In this document: positions 41,736 to 50,485 of the stretch, in pieces
Layout of the letters: each line of letters starts with the position of its first letter
Position numbering within the stretch: the stretch's first letter is position 1
Assembly (NCBI RefSeq): GCF_020171925.1
Contig: NZ_JAIVAR010000005.1
Span: forward strand, 62,001-126,000
DNA: 64,000 nt
Direction: 5' to 3'
Source of the DNA: Rossellomorea aquimaris
GTDB lineage: Bacteria > Bacillota > Bacilli > Bacillales > Bacillaceae_B
The notes under the pieces: generated by a model
The model's database searches: none
Seen by the model: the letters and a program-made list of their open reading frames with translations, nothing else
Told to the model about the DNA's origin: nothing
Position numbers and translations under genes: made by a program

Positions 41736-42833
41736 ATGGCTGAATTAAAATTAGATAATATCTACAAGATTTATGATAATAAAGTGACGGCAGTAAATGA
41801 TTTCAATCTTCATATCAATGATAAAGAATTCATCGTATTCGTTGGACCATCAGGTTGCGGTAAATCAACGACTCTACGAATGATCGCAGGATTGGAAGAA
41901 ATCTCAAAAGGGGATTTCTCAATCGATGGGAAACGTGTAAATGATGTGGCACCTAAAGACCGCGATATCGCGATGGTGTTCCAGAACTATGCCCTATATC
42001 CTCATATGAGTGTGTATGATAATATGGCGTTCGGTCTTAAGCTTCGCAAATTCGATAAGAAGGAAATCGACCGACGCGTACAGGAAGCAGCGAAAATCCT
42101 TGGCCTAGAAGCGTTATTGGATCGTAAACCGAAAGCATTATCAGGCGGACAGCGTCAACGTGTTGCATTGGGACGTGCCATCGTACGTGATGCAAAGGTA
42201 TTCTTGATGGATGAACCTCTTTCCAACCTTGATGCGAAGCTTCGTGTACAGATGCGTGCTGAGATCGCCAAGCTTCACCAACGCCTGCAAACGACGACAA
42301 TCTATGTAACACATGACCAAACGGAAGCAATGACGATGGCTACGCGGATCGTGGTCATGAAAGACGGTGTCATCCAGCAGGTCGGTTCTCCTAAAGAAGT
42401 TTACGATAAGCCTGAGAACGTATTCGTAGGCGGATTCATCGGTTCACCGGCCATGAACTTCTTCCACGGTAAGATCGAAGACGGATCATTCGTCGTCGGA
42501 AAAGCAAAAGTGGCAGTACCTGAAGGGAAAATGAAGGTACTCCGTGACGGAGGATACGTTGGAAAAGACATCATCCTGGGCGTAAGACCTGAAGATATCC
42601 ATGATGAACCAATCTTCATCGATTCAGCACAAGGTGCCAAGATCACGGCAAAAATCGAAGTATCCGAGTTAACGGGTGCCGAAACGATGCTATACTCTCA
42701 AATCGAAGGGCAGGACTTTGTGGCCCGCGTCGACTCCCGTACAGACATCACTGCAGGTCAGACCATTGAACTTGCATTCGACATGAACAAAGCGCATTTC
42801 TTCGATTCTGAATCCGAAAGCAGAATCCGCTGA
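41736..42833 (+). CDS. msmX: Multi-sugar ABC transporter ATPase MsmX (UgpC-like)
   Basis: A 365-residue ATPase of the MalK/MsmX group. Walker A is GPSGCGKST, signature LSGGQRQRVALGRA, Walker B FLMDEPLSNLDA, and switch His in VTHDQTEAMTMA. A C-terminal TOBE/MOP domain (residues about 240-360) includes ILGVRPEDIHDEP. MsmX energises several different oligosaccharide importers whose own operons lack an ATPase, which fits its isolated position here. AGGAGG precedes the ATG, and a strong terminator follows. Confidence 0.93.
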   Translation: MAELKLDNIYKIYDNKVTAVNDFNLHINDKEFIVFVGPSGCGKSTTLRMIAGLEEISKGDFSIDGKRVNDVAPKDRDIAMVFQNYALYPHMSVYDNMAFGLKLRKFDKKEIDRRVQEAAKILGLEALLDRKPKALSGGQRQRVALGRAIVRDAKVFLMDEPLSNLDAKLRVQMRAEIAKLHQRLQTTTIYVTHDQTEAMTMATRIVVMKDGVIQQVGSPKEVYDKPENVFVGGFIGSPAMNFFHGKIEDGSFVVGKAKVAVPEGKMKVLRDGGYVGKDIILGVRPEDIHDEPIFIDSAQGAKITAKIEVSELTGAETMLYSQIEGQDFVARVDSRTDITAGQTIELAFDMNKAHFFDSESESRIR

Positions 42834-42844
42834 TATTCTTAAAT

Positions 42845-42877
42845 AAAAAACCACACTCCATCCGAGTGTGGTTTTTT
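42845..42877. terminator. Bidirectional terminator after msmX
   Basis: AAAAAACCACACTC (42845-42858) and GAGTGTGGTTTTTT (42864-42877) with a five-base loop. It serves msmX and the convergent zinc-ribbon gene. Confidence 0.93.
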
Positions 42878-42889
42878 TGATTCGTCATG

Positions 42890-43141
42890 TTAAAACTCCG
42901 TGAGGTTGATACTCTTCCCCTCTTCTTCTCCACACCTTATACATGTGAATAGATGCAGGCATGTATCCGTACAGCTGCTATTAGGGATCCCGTCAGCCAG
43001 CTGGACATGATTGATATCCATATAGGCACTATATTCATCGTAATAATCATAATATCTTCCCTGGTCCATTGTTGAATCCCCGCATTTCGGGCATAATCCT
43101 TTATATTCAACAATGCCATTACATAAAGCACATGCTTTCAT
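42890..43141 (-). CDS. Small protein with two zinc-ribbon-like cysteine sets
   Basis: 83 residues. The N-terminus has CALCNGIVEYKGLCPKCG, a zinc-ribbon with two CxxC pairs. The C-terminal half has CTDTC and CIRCGEE, a second set. Between them is a tyrosine/aspartate-rich stretch with YYDYYDEYSAYMD. I do not recognise a named family beyond the zinc-ribbon pattern. The ATG at 43141 is preferred; in-frame TTG and GTG codons just upstream are possible. It is monocistronic, convergent with msmX and divergent from the spore protein gene. Confidence 0.7.
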   Translation of the reverse strand: MKACALCNGIVEYKGLCPKCGDSTMDQGRYYDYYDEYSAYMDINHVQLADGIPNSSCTDTCLHLFTCIRCGEEEGKSINLTEF

Positions 43142-43255
43142 GTGTGTCACCAATCTTTCAACTAAGTGTATAACTTTATCCTTTAATGATTGATACCGTT
43201 TTATGTAGGAAAATTAAAGGGAATCCTTCAGGAATAAATTCCCTGTACACGTTTT

Positions 43256-43284
43256 GTATAGAATCATCTCCCTGAACCATAATA
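43256..43284 (+). promoter_or_regulatory. Sigma-G-type promoter of the spore protein gene
   Basis: GTATA at 43256-43260 fits the -35 and CATAATA at 43278-43284 fits the -10 of forespore sigma-G, with 17 bases between. This agrees with forespore-specific synthesis of small acid-soluble proteins. Confidence 0.75.
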
Positions 43285-43293
43285 GTTAGTAAC

Positions 43294-43381
43294 AAGGCGG
43301 GAACAGCCTTTAACCTTGGGTCACACCACTACTAGATGGTCGCTAATGGAATGCGTGCTGGTGCAACTCCAGCTGACCCAA
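43294..43381 (+). ncRNA. Structured 5' leader of the spore protein mRNA
   Basis: Between promoter and gene is a leader of about 130 bases that can fold into several stems. AAGGC (43294) pairs with GCCTT (43306). TTGGGTCA (43316-43323) pairs with TGACCCAA (43374-43381) and encloses CGC/GCG and GCTGG (43357) with CCAGC (43369). There is no T-run. It matches no leader class I know. Confidence 0.4.
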
Positions 43382-43419
43382 CCATAAAAAACATACTATA
43401 TTTAAGGAGATGACAGATT

Positions 43420-43632
43420 ATGCAACAACAATCTCGCAGCAACTCATCTAACCAATTAGTAGCTCCTGGAGCTCAACAAGCAATCGACCAAATGAAGTAC
43501 GAAATCGCTTCTGAGTTTGGCGTACAATTAGGGCCAGACGCAACAGCTCGCGCTAACGGTTCTGTTGGTGGAGAAATCACTAAGCGCCTAGTTCAAATGG
43601 CTGAACAACAATTCGGCGGCGGACAATACTAA
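43420..43632 (+). CDS. Alpha/beta-type small acid-soluble spore protein
   Basis: A 70-residue DNA-binding spore protein of the SspA/SspC family. Diagnostic parts are [23 protein letters not shown], which contains the GPR protease site EIASEF, and [21 protein letters not shown]. It coats and protects spore DNA and is degraded on germination. AAGGAG lies about ten bases before the ATG. The sigma-G promoter and leader upstream and a strong terminator downstream define a single-gene unit. Confidence 0.96.
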   Translation: MQQQSRSNSSNQLVAPGAQQAIDQMKYEIASEFGVQLGPDATARANGSVGGEITKRLVQMAEQQFGGGQY

Positions 43633-43659
43633 TTACCAGCAATTGAATATGAATGGATA

Positions 43660-43687
43660 AACCCCTGGCGGATGCCAGGGGTTTTTT
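43660..43687 (+). terminator. Terminator of the spore protein gene
   Basis: AACCCCTGGC and GCCAGGGGTT around GGAT, followed by a T-run. Confidence 0.93.
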
Positions 43688-43847
43688 ATTGAAGACTGAA
43701 ATGATTTCGCGATTGGTTTTTATTACATTAGCATTTTTCCATGATTCTTAGTCATGCACTCCAATCAACCACTGTAACCCGTCAGGCACACTTCTAATTT
43801 TAATGTGTGAACCACCACTAAGTTTACCAGTTAGTCGCAACCTACAT

Positions 43848-45233
43848 TCATTTGTTATTAACCATATTCGCAGGGTTGATCCATTCATCGTATTGTTCTT
43901 CTGTCAGATAGCCTGATTTTATGGCAGCTTCTTTTAAAGTCAAGCCGCTTTTATGTGCATCCTTGGCGATTTCCGCTGCTTTCTCATACCCGATATGTGG
44001 ATTCAAGGCAGTTACAAGCATCAATGAGCGCTGAACGAAATCTTCAATGACCTCCTCGTTTGCTTCCAATCCTTTTACACATTTATCATTGAACGAACGT
44101 ATTCCATCAGTCAGCAGCCGTACCGATTGGAGGAGGTTATATATGATCACGGGTTTGAAGACGTTCAATTCAAAGTTTCCTTGACTCGCTGCGAAGCCGA
44201 TGCTGGCATCGTTTCCGAGAACCTGGGTGACGACCATTGTGACCGCTTCACTTTGAGTTGGATTCACTTTCCCCGGCATGATCGAGCTTCCAGGCTCGTT
44301 GGCAGGGATCGTGATTTCCCCGATCCCGCTTCGAGGACCGCTCGACAACCAGCGGACATCGTTTGCCACCTTCATTAAGTCCGCAGCAAGGGCTTTTAAA
44401 GCACCGTGGACATATACGATTTCATCATGGGACGTGAGAGCGTGGAACTTATTATCGGACGAGACGAATGCGATACCGGTTTGACGCTCAAGCTCATGTG
44501 CCACTTTGTCGCCAAAAGTCGGATCTGCATTGATTCCCGTTCCGACTGCCGTTCCTCCGATTGCCAGGTTGATGATCTGTCCGAGGCTGCCCTCGACCAT
44601 ATGACGCGATTTTTCCATCATGGCCCTCCACCCGCTCACTTCCTGCCCGAGTGTCAGGGGGGTGGCATCCTGAAGGTGGGTGCGACCGATTTTGATGATA
44701 TCCTTGAACTTCTGTTCTTTCTCCTGAAGTGTCGTGACGAATTCATCGATGACAGGCAGCAGCTTTAAAGATATTTCTTTATATGCGGCAATATGCATCG
44801 CTGTAGGAAAGGTATCGTTTGAGCTTTGCGACATATTTACATCATCATTCGGGTGAACCGTTCCTTCACTTCCCGACTCTCTTAGAATCTCGTTGGCACG
44901 GTAAGCAACGACTTCATTTACATTCATATTTGATTGCGTACCGCTTCCGGTCTGCCAGACGACCAATGGAAAGTGCTCATCCCATTTCCCTTCTAGTATC
45001 TCTTCGCACGCGATGACAATGGCCTTCTTTTTGTGTTCAGGAAGCTTCCCAAGTGAATGATTCGCAATCGCAGCCGCTTTCTTCAGCTCGGCGAAGGCGT
45101 ATGTAACCTCGAGCGGCATTCTTTCCGTTCCAATTTGAAAGTTTTCTTTGCTCCTCTGTGTTTGCGCCCCCCAATACTTCTCCTTTGGGACCTTCATTTC
45201 TCCAATCGTATCACGTTCGATTCGGTATTCCAT
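43848..45233 (-). CDS. fumC: Fumarate hydratase, class II
   Basis: A 461-residue TCA-cycle enzyme that interconverts fumarate and malate. The superfamily signature [15 protein letters not shown] lies near residue 318. Substrate-site segments are [13 protein letters not shown] near residue 97 and [16 protein letters not shown] near residue 185; the C-terminus has [15 protein letters not shown]. Length and sequence are normal for iron-independent fumarase. It appears to be a single-gene unit behind the permease pair on the same strand. Confidence 0.96.
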   Translation of the reverse strand: MEYRIERDTIGEMKVPKEKYWGAQTQRSKENFQIGTERMPLEVTYAFAELKKAAAIANHSLGKLPEHKKKAIVIACEEILEGKWDEHFPLVVWQTGSGTQSNMNVNEVVAYRANEILRESGSEGTVHPNDDVNMSQSSNDTFPTAMHIAAYKEISLKLLPVIDEFVTTLQEKEQKFKDIIKIGRTHLQDATPLTLGQEVSGWRAMMEKSRHMVEGSLGQIINLAIGGTAVGTGINADPTFGDKVAHELERQTGIAFVSSDNKFHALTSHDEIVYVHGALKALAADLMKVANDVRWLSSGPRSGIGEITIPANEPGSSIMPGKVNPTQSEAVTMVVTQVLGNDASIGFAASQGNFELNVFKPVIIYNLLQSVRLLTDGIRSFNDKCVKGLEANEEVIEDFVQRSLMLVTALNPHIGYEKAAEIAKDAHKSGLTLKEAAIKSGYLTEEQYDEWINPANMVNNK

Positions 45234-45314
45234 CTCCTCTTCCTCCCTCGTATTATCATCTCATAACCATATTTCCACTAATCCTGGTGAACTAACCATG
45301 TTACAGTGAAAATA

Positions 45315-46337
45315 TTATCCATCCATCGATTGCTTTCGACTGAACGAGAAATGCTCCTTGTTCATATGTGGTGGGACGATAGAGGAATGCGGCACCTCTG
45401 TTGGCCTCGTTTCTTGCTTCTTTATTTTCTTCTCTCCAAGCATGATGGTCTGGAGTCCGGCAGCCATCAAATTGTACGCTAGGACCGTCAGGGAAAGTGC
45501 AGCAAGGGGGGCAAAGATGATCCAGGGACCTGTCATGATTTCAACCCTGGCATTCCCAATATTCCCTGCCCATTCATTCGAAAGTGAGAACAGGCGTGTT
45601 TCCCCTACCATGATTTCTTTTTCCACCCCTCCCCCGAGCAACACCCCGAGAAAGCCGAGATGCGCAAATAAGATCAGGACGCTGACATTTCTCTGAAAGA
45701 AAAGCAAGAAGATGCGTGGAAGCAGGTTATTAAGGATATGACGACGGTATAAATACAACCCTCTTGCACCTAAAGTCTTGGCACTTAAAACAAATTCCTC
45801 CTGAAGTGCCTTCTGTATCTCCTTTGACAGCACGACGACAATCTGAGGGAGACCTATGATGGTAATCAAGAAGATTTGAATGATGAGATACTTAACCGGC
45901 TCAACGCCTGCATCGACCACAAAGCGAATGGGAAATAACAACATGAATGCAATGACGGCCATCGGAACATAAATCATCGATTCCACCAATTCTTCGAAAA
46001 TGTGCAGGACACCTTTTGTATATCTGGTTAATACGATGGAGAGCAGCAGTGAACATGCGATTTGAAGGAAACTGATAATTACCCCCAGTAAAATCGTATA
46101 TTTCGCCCCTTGTACGACATACGTCCAAATCGGGGTACCTACCCTGTCTGAACCGAGCGGAGGCAGTTCAAATGGGGTGAAAGGCGGTCCTACAATCTCG
46201 CCGTCCTTATGCAGGAAGCTGACCATTTCCACGCCTTTCTTTAAAAATGGCTCATACATGAAACTCAGACTCAAAAGTACCGAGAGAAAAATGAATCCCA
46301 CTAAAAATTTTGGTTCCTTCCATAAGCCCCTAAGCAT
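45315..46337 (-). CDS. DppC/OppC-type ABC transporter permease
   Basis: A 340-residue permease. After one N-terminal helix comes a domain with PPLGSDRVGTPIW, the usual DppC lead-in (LGTDxxGRD in typical members), then a BPD_transp_1 core whose coupling loop reads EFVLSAKTLGARGLYLYRRHIL. The charged C-terminal tail of about 45 residues is unusual. The ATG at 46337 is chosen since AAGGAGG lies nine bases upstream. It overlaps the DppB-type gene by eight bases. No ATPase or binding protein gene is adjacent. Confidence 0.8.
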   Translation of the reverse strand: MLRGLWKEPKFLVGFIFLSVLLSLSFMYEPFLKKGVEMVSFLHKDGEIVGPPFTPFELPPLGSDRVGTPIWTYVVQGAKYTILLGVIISFLQIACSLLLSIVLTRYTKGVLHIFEELVESMIYVPMAVIAFMLLFPIRFVVDAGVEPVKYLIIQIFLITIIGLPQIVVVLSKEIQKALQEEFVLSAKTLGARGLYLYRRHILNNLLPRIFLLFFQRNVSVLILFAHLGFLGVLLGGGVEKEIMVGETRLFSLSNEWAGNIGNARVEIMTGPWIIFAPLAALSLTVLAYNLMAAGLQTIMLGEKKIKKQETRPTEVPHSSIVPPHMNKEHFSFSRKQSMDG

Positions 46338-47223
46338 ACGTACCATCCTCCTTCATTCCGATACTCTTCTTCATACGATTCTCCACAAATGTGAACAGCA
46401 GGAAGAACGGAAGGAAGATCATCGTACAGATGATGACAAATGTGTAGCCAGTAGACCACATCAAGAGGTCCATCACCCCGCGCATGTTAAATAAACGCTC
46501 CAAAATGAATAGATTGGACAGCATCAATGAAAAGATGAGTTTCGATCGATAAAACAGACTATAAATCACATTACGGAAACTATGTACCACTAATATGTAA
46601 AGAGAGCTTAGTCCTTTCCCCCGGGCAAGTTCGATATATGATTTCTGTTCTTCTTCCTTTAAAAGCAGTACAATCGTCTTGATCAAGAATACAGCCGGGA
46701 TCACGGTCAGACAGGTGACGGGTAATAGGTAAATTTCTTCATCAAGCATGGCGATATCCCCAATCAAGATCCCTGTCTCACGGAAATAGATGACCACAAG
46801 CAACTGGACACCGATGATGATGAAGATATCCGGCAGTGACTCCAATAGGTCCACAATCGAAAGAAGCAGTCGATTGACGACCCCCGATGTCAGTGATATT
46901 AAAACGCTGATCAGAAATGCGATGATCACGGCCAGTGCCAATGAGAACATGAACACCTTGATGGAGTATGTAACCCTTTCAGCAATCACTTCAGTCAACA
47001 CATATTCCTTTCCCATCACAACTAGGGACCATTGTTCGGGCTGTAACAGATTCAGAAACACATGATAAATGGCAACGGCAAATTCAATCGGATAGAACCC
47101 GAATGTTCCGCTTTCCCCATTCAAATATACAAGCTGGAAATCAGTATTGAAAAATAAAGTCGGCAGCGCACTTATGAAGATCAACCCCATAAAAATGAGC
47201 AGCAGTCTCCTGAATAGTTTCAT
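46330..47223 (-). CDS. DppB/OppB-type ABC transporter permease
   Basis: A 297-residue membrane protein with about six helices. The coupling loop reads SYIELARGKGLSSLYILVVHSFRN, as in the inner-membrane permeases of peptide and nickel importers. It is shorter and more divergent than typical OppB and lacks some of the usual N-terminal signature. AAGGGGG precedes the ATG. It forms a two-gene unit with the DppC-type permease. A terminator at 47303-47329 separates it from tcyC, so those ATPases are not its obvious partner. Confidence 0.8.
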   Translation of the reverse strand: MKLFRRLLLIFMGLIFISALPTLFFNTDFQLVYLNGESGTFGFYPIEFAVAIYHVFLNLLQPEQWSLVVMGKEYVLTEVIAERVTYSIKVFMFSLALAVIIAFLISVLISLTSGVVNRLLLSIVDLLESLPDIFIIIGVQLLVVIYFRETGILIGDIAMLDEEIYLLPVTCLTVIPAVFLIKTIVLLLKEEEQKSYIELARGKGLSSLYILVVHSFRNVIYSLFYRSKLIFSLMLSNLFILERLFNMRGVMDLLMWSTGYTFVIICTMIFLPFFLLFTFVENRMKKSIGMKEDGTYA

Positions 47224-47293
47224 GGTATCCCCCTTTTCTCATTTAATACCTTTTCTTTCCAATAGGTCAAAATCCTCCTTTTTTTTACAAAAT

Positions 47294-47329
47294 CAAAAAA
47301 AAAGATGAATGGATTGTTTCCATTCATCT
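47294..47329 (-). terminator. Terminator of the tcyABC-like operon
   Basis: On the minus strand AGATGAATGG pairs with CCATTCATCT around seven bases and is followed by nine Ts. Confidence 0.92.
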
Positions 47330-47336
47330 AAGACGT

Positions 47337-48071
47337 TCATTTTATCAAATTCAAGAATTGACGGGTCCGCTCGTGTTTTGGTGCTTCAAAAACGTCCTGC
47401 GGACTCCCTTCTTCAACAATGTGTCCGCCGTCCATGAAGATGACTCGGTCCGCAGCTTCTTTGGCAAATCTCATTTCATGGGTGACGACCACCATGGTCA
47501 TGCCTTCTTCTGCAAGGTCTTTCATGACCTTGAGCACCTCCCCGACTAATTCGGGGTCGAGTGCGGAGGTCGGCTCATCGAACAGCATCACCTGAGGCTC
47601 GATTGCAAGCGCCCTTGCAATCCCGACCCTTTGCTGCTGACCACCTGAAAGCTGGTACGGATAATAATCGACCTTGTCACCGAGTCCGACCTTCTCAAGC
47701 AGCCTGATTGCTTTTTCTTTCATTTCAGCCTTTGGCTTTCCTTGAACCATGACAGGACCTTCCATGACATTTTGGAGCGCCGTCATATGCGGGAACAAGT
47801 TATAGTTCTGGAAGACCATGCCGGTCCGCCTTCTTAATTTTAACAGTTCCGCCGTTGTCACTTTTTCAGAGAAATCCACATTCATCTCACCGATCGACAC
47901 ACTGCCTTCATTCGGTGTTTCAAGTGCATTCAAGCATCTGAGGAACGTTGTTTTCCCGGATCCCGATGGGCCGATCAGTACGATTACTTCCCCTTTTCGC
48001 ACTTCCACATCCATGCCCTTCAGGACTTCGAGGTCATCAAAGCGTTTCTTCAGCCCTTTAATAGAAATCAT
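47337..48071 (-). CDS. tcyC: Polar amino acid (cystine-type) ABC importer ATPase
   Basis: A 244-residue ATPase of the GlnQ/HisP group: Walker [10 protein letters not shown], signature [15 protein letters not shown], Walker [14 protein letters not shown] and switch [10 protein letters not shown]. It ends the three-gene unit with permease and binding protein genes and lies 15 bases after the permease. GGAGGG lies six bases before the ATG. Because the binding protein closely resembles TcyA, the whole importer is named after tcyABC of B. subtilis (L-cystine uptake). Confidence 0.88.
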   Translation of the reverse strand: MISIKGLKKRFDDLEVLKGMDVEVRKGEVIVLIGPSGSGKTTFLRCLNALETPNEGSVSIGEMNVDFSEKVTTAELLKLRRRTGMVFQNYNLFPHMTALQNVMEGPVMVQGKPKAEMKEKAIRLLEKVGLGDKVDYYPYQLSGGQQQRVGIARALAIEPQVMLFDEPTSALDPELVGEVLKVMKDLAEEGMTMVVVTHEMRFAKEAADRVIFMDGGHIVEEGSPQDVFEAPKHERTRQFLNLIK

Positions 48072-48086
48072 GTTGTACCCTCCTCT

Positions 48087-48797
48087 CTATTTCGCTATAT
48101 AACGATCCAGTCTCGCTTCAAGTCTCCCTTGAATGATCGACAAGATAAAGCAGATGATCCAATAAAGGAGTGCCGCTTCCATATACATGAATAGGAACTC
48201 ATAATTCGTTGCAGCGATTTCCTGAGCCTTTCTGAACATCTCCGATACAAAGACCAAAGAGGCAAGCGATGTATCCTTTACAAGGCTGATGAATGAGTTC
48301 GACAAGGGCGGAATGGATACCCGTGTCGCCTGTGGCAGGATGATCCGCTTCAGCGTCTGGGAATAGCTCATCCCGATTGAATAACCTGCTTCCCACTGTC
48401 CTTTTGGTATCGATTGAATGGCAGCCCTCACAATTTCAGAGGAATAGGCTCCCATATTCAATGAAAACGCGATGACGGCAGCAGGAAATGGTTCGAGCTT
48501 TAGGAATTCGATACCGAGAGAACCGAGTCCAAAGTATATGATGAACAATTGAACCAATAAAGGTGTTCCCCTGATCGCCGACACATACACCCTTGCAATC
48601 CCCCTTAAGACGGAGAACCTTGACAGTCTGGCCAAAGCAGTGAAGACGGCAATCACCAATCCAACTGTAAACGAAATGAGCGTTAGAGGGATAGAATAAT
48701 ACAAAGCTCCCTTGATCATCGGAAGCAGGGAGCTTTGTAAAATATCGAGCATTTCGTCAGGATTCTGAAAGATACTATTTAGGAGATACATTCTCAC
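48087..48797 (-). CDS. tcyB: Polar amino acid (cystine-type) ABC importer permease
   Basis: A 236-residue permease of the HisM type with about five helices. The coupling motif is [21 protein letters not shown], followed by [16 protein letters not shown], typical of amino acid importers. The start overlaps the binding-protein gene by 23 bases (GTG) or 17 bases (ATG at 48791); neither has a strong ribosome binding site, so coupling to the upstream gene is likely. It acts with the TcyA- and TcyC-like proteins. Confidence 0.87.
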   Translation of the reverse strand: MRMYLLNSIFQNPDEMLDILQSSLLPMIKGALYYSIPLTLISFTVGLVIAVFTALARLSRFSVLRGIARVYVSAIRGTPLLVQLFIIYFGLGSLGIEFLKLEPFPAAVIAFSLNMGAYSSEIVRAAIQSIPKGQWEAGYSIGMSYSQTLKRIILPQATRVSIPPLSNSFISLVKDTSLASLVFVSEMFRKAQEIAATNYEFLFMYMEAALLYWIICFILSIIQGRLEARLDRYIAK

Positions 48798-49587
48798 CGA
48801 ACCATTTATTCGAGATCTCTTCGTACGTACCGTCTTCCATCATTTCCTCTAACGCTTTATTGACTTCTTCTACTAATTTGTCGTTGCCTTTGCGGAACAT
48901 CAAACCGCTTTGTCCTGCATCTTCAGCTTCGGCAGCGATTTTGATATTGGCATTCTTTTGTTTGTTCATATAATCAAGGATTGAGATTTTATCATTCACT
49001 GTCACATCAACCCGTCCTTGTTCAAGAAGCTGGATTGATTGAGCAAGTCCATCGACACCTTGGATGACCGCGCCATTTTCTTCTGCGATATCACGATAGT
49101 TACTAGTCAATGATTGAGCTGACGTAAGCCCTTTGATGTCTTCGAATGATTTCACGTCATCGTTATCTTTTGAAACGACTACGACTGCGCTTGATTCGAT
49201 ATATGGGATTGAGAAATCATACTTCTTTTGTCGGTCTTCACGGATCCCCACTTGGTTGGCGATCATGTCAAAGCGATTGGAGTTCAACCCTTCAAACATC
49301 GCATCCCATTGGGTTTCCTTGAATTCAGCTTCGACACCAAGGCGTTTTGCGACTTCACGTGCAATTTCAACATCGAATCCTGTCAGCTTGCCAGATTCAT
49401 CGTGGAAGGTGAAAGGAGGGTACGTCCCTTCCGTTCCCACTAATAGCGTGCCTTCTTCTTTCACTTTATCGTAGAGGGACTGTTCTTTGTCCCCTTTAGA
49501 TCCTTCTTTTTCTTTTGATTGTCCGCATGCAGAAAGCACCAGCGATAGAGCCAGCAGCAGAACAAGCGAGTATTTCCATTTTTTCAT
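48775..49587 (-). CDS. tcyA: Cystine-type substrate-binding lipoprotein
   Basis: A 270-residue SBP_bac_3 lipoprotein with a lipobox LSAC at Cys21. Segments [40 protein letters not shown] and [15 protein letters not shown] are nearly the same as in B. subtilis TcyA, which binds L-cystine. C-terminal [14 protein letters not shown] is also shared. The gene heads the operon behind a strong sigma-A promoter at 49635-49663. A GGAATT motif on the plus strand between promoter and gene could be part of a CymR site but is unproven. Confidence 0.88.
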   Translation of the reverse strand: MKKWKYSLVLLLALSLVLSACGQSKEKEGSKGDKEQSLYDKVKEEGTLLVGTEGTYPPFTFHDESGKLTGFDVEIAREVAKRLGVEAEFKETQWDAMFEGLNSNRFDMIANQVGIREDRQKKYDFSIPYIESSAVVVVSKDNDDVKSFEDIKGLTSAQSLTSNYRDIAEENGAVIQGVDGLAQSIQLLEQGRVDVTVNDKISILDYMNKQKNANIKIAAEAEDAGQSGLMFRKGNDKLVEEVNKALEEMMEDGTYEEISNKWFGENVSPK

Positions 49588-49634
49588 TATCTAAACCCCC
49601 ACTATTCTTATCGGAATTAATTAACACGATTGAT

Positions 49635-49663
49635 ATCATAAAACGTTACAAATGAAATGTCAA
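49635..49663 (-). promoter_or_regulatory. Sigma-A promoter of the tcyABC-like operon
   Basis: Minus strand TTGACA (49663-49658), 17 bases, then TATGAT (49640-49635). It lies about 50 bases upstream of the tcyA start. Confidence 0.78.
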
Positions 49664-49771
49664 TGAAAACATCTTAATCTCGAGATTTTTTTGTAGAAAC
49701 GATTCTTTTGTTATACAGTTAATCTAACCAGTATGCAGAAAACAAATTCCCTAATCATAGGAGGAATTGAA

Positions 49772-50389
49772 ATGAAACTCGCATTATTCGGTAGTACAGG
49801 CAGAGTTGGCTCTGTCGTTTACAACCATGCTAAACATGATCATTCTATCCGGCGATTGGTCAGGAGGCACATTGAACCGGATACCTTGGCTACCGATGAA
49901 CATGTGGTGGTCGGAGATGTGCTGAACGAAGGAGATGTATCGGAGACAATTGCCGGATGCGATGCAGTGCTCTGCTGTCTTAATACTGATAAGGAGGACG
50001 TGCTGTCCAGAAGCATGCCATTGATATTGAAAGCGATGAGGCAGCATAAAATAAACCGGATCGTTACATGCGGGACTGCCGGGATCCTGGATTCAAGGAT
50101 TGAACCTCATTTATACCGGTTCCAATCCAGCGAAGCAAAGAGAAGGAGCACAATAGCCGCGGAGGATCACCTGAGGGCATTCATGATGCTTCAAGCGTCA
50201 GGACTGGATTGGACCGTTGTCTGTCCCACCTATCTTCCGGATGGTGAACGGATCGGAGTATACAGGACTTCGGAGAACACGCTCCCGAAGGACGGGAGAA
50301 GCATCTCGATATATGATACCGGTGACTTTATGTACAAGGAATTGATGGAACCTCAATTCGTGCGGAGGAGAGTCGGGATCTGTTATTAA
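49772..50389 (+). CDS. yheG: NAD(P)-binding (NmrA-like) oxidoreductase, YheG-like
   Basis: A 205-residue Rossmann-fold protein. The dinucleotide motif is LFGSTGRVGSVV at the N-terminus, followed by a GDVLNEGDVSETIAGCDAVLCCL segment as in SDR_a5/NmrA-type proteins. The ATG at 49772 follows AGGAGG by seven bases; an earlier ATG at 49733 has no such site. B. subtilis yheG has the same length and lies near yheH/yheI, as here, which supports the name. The substrate is unknown. Confidence 0.75.
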   Translation: MKLALFGSTGRVGSVVYNHAKHDHSIRRLVRRHIEPDTLATDEHVVVGDVLNEGDVSETIAGCDAVLCCLNTDKEDVLSRSMPLILKAMRQHKINRIVTCGTAGILDSRIEPHLYRFQSSEAKRRSTIAAEDHLRAFMMLQASGLDWTVVCPTYLPDGERIGVYRTSENTLPKDGRSISIYDTGDFMYKELMEPQFVRRRVGICY

Positions 50390-50445
50390 TGAAGTTAAAT
50401 GATTGAAATCCGTTGGCAAAATCAACACTCTCCAACACATAACAA

Positions 50446-50477
50446 AGAAAGCACCTGCATAGAGCCAGGTGCTTTCT
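50446..50477. terminator. Bidirectional terminator between yheG-like gene and bmrD
   Basis: AGAAAGCACCTG and its complement AGGTGCTTTCT form a stem around nine bases between convergent genes. Confidence 0.75.
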
Positions 50478-50485
50478 ACTTATCT

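Noticed and set aside
43336-43413. A 25-codon frame starting ATGGTCGCTAATGG inside the spore protein leader
   Set aside because: No ribosome binding site precedes it and it overlaps the paired arms of the leader structure, which explain the sequence better.
49605-49625. CymR operator before the tcyABC-like operon
   Set aside because: Only the GGAATT half fits; the rest of the motif is not clear enough to annotate as a site.
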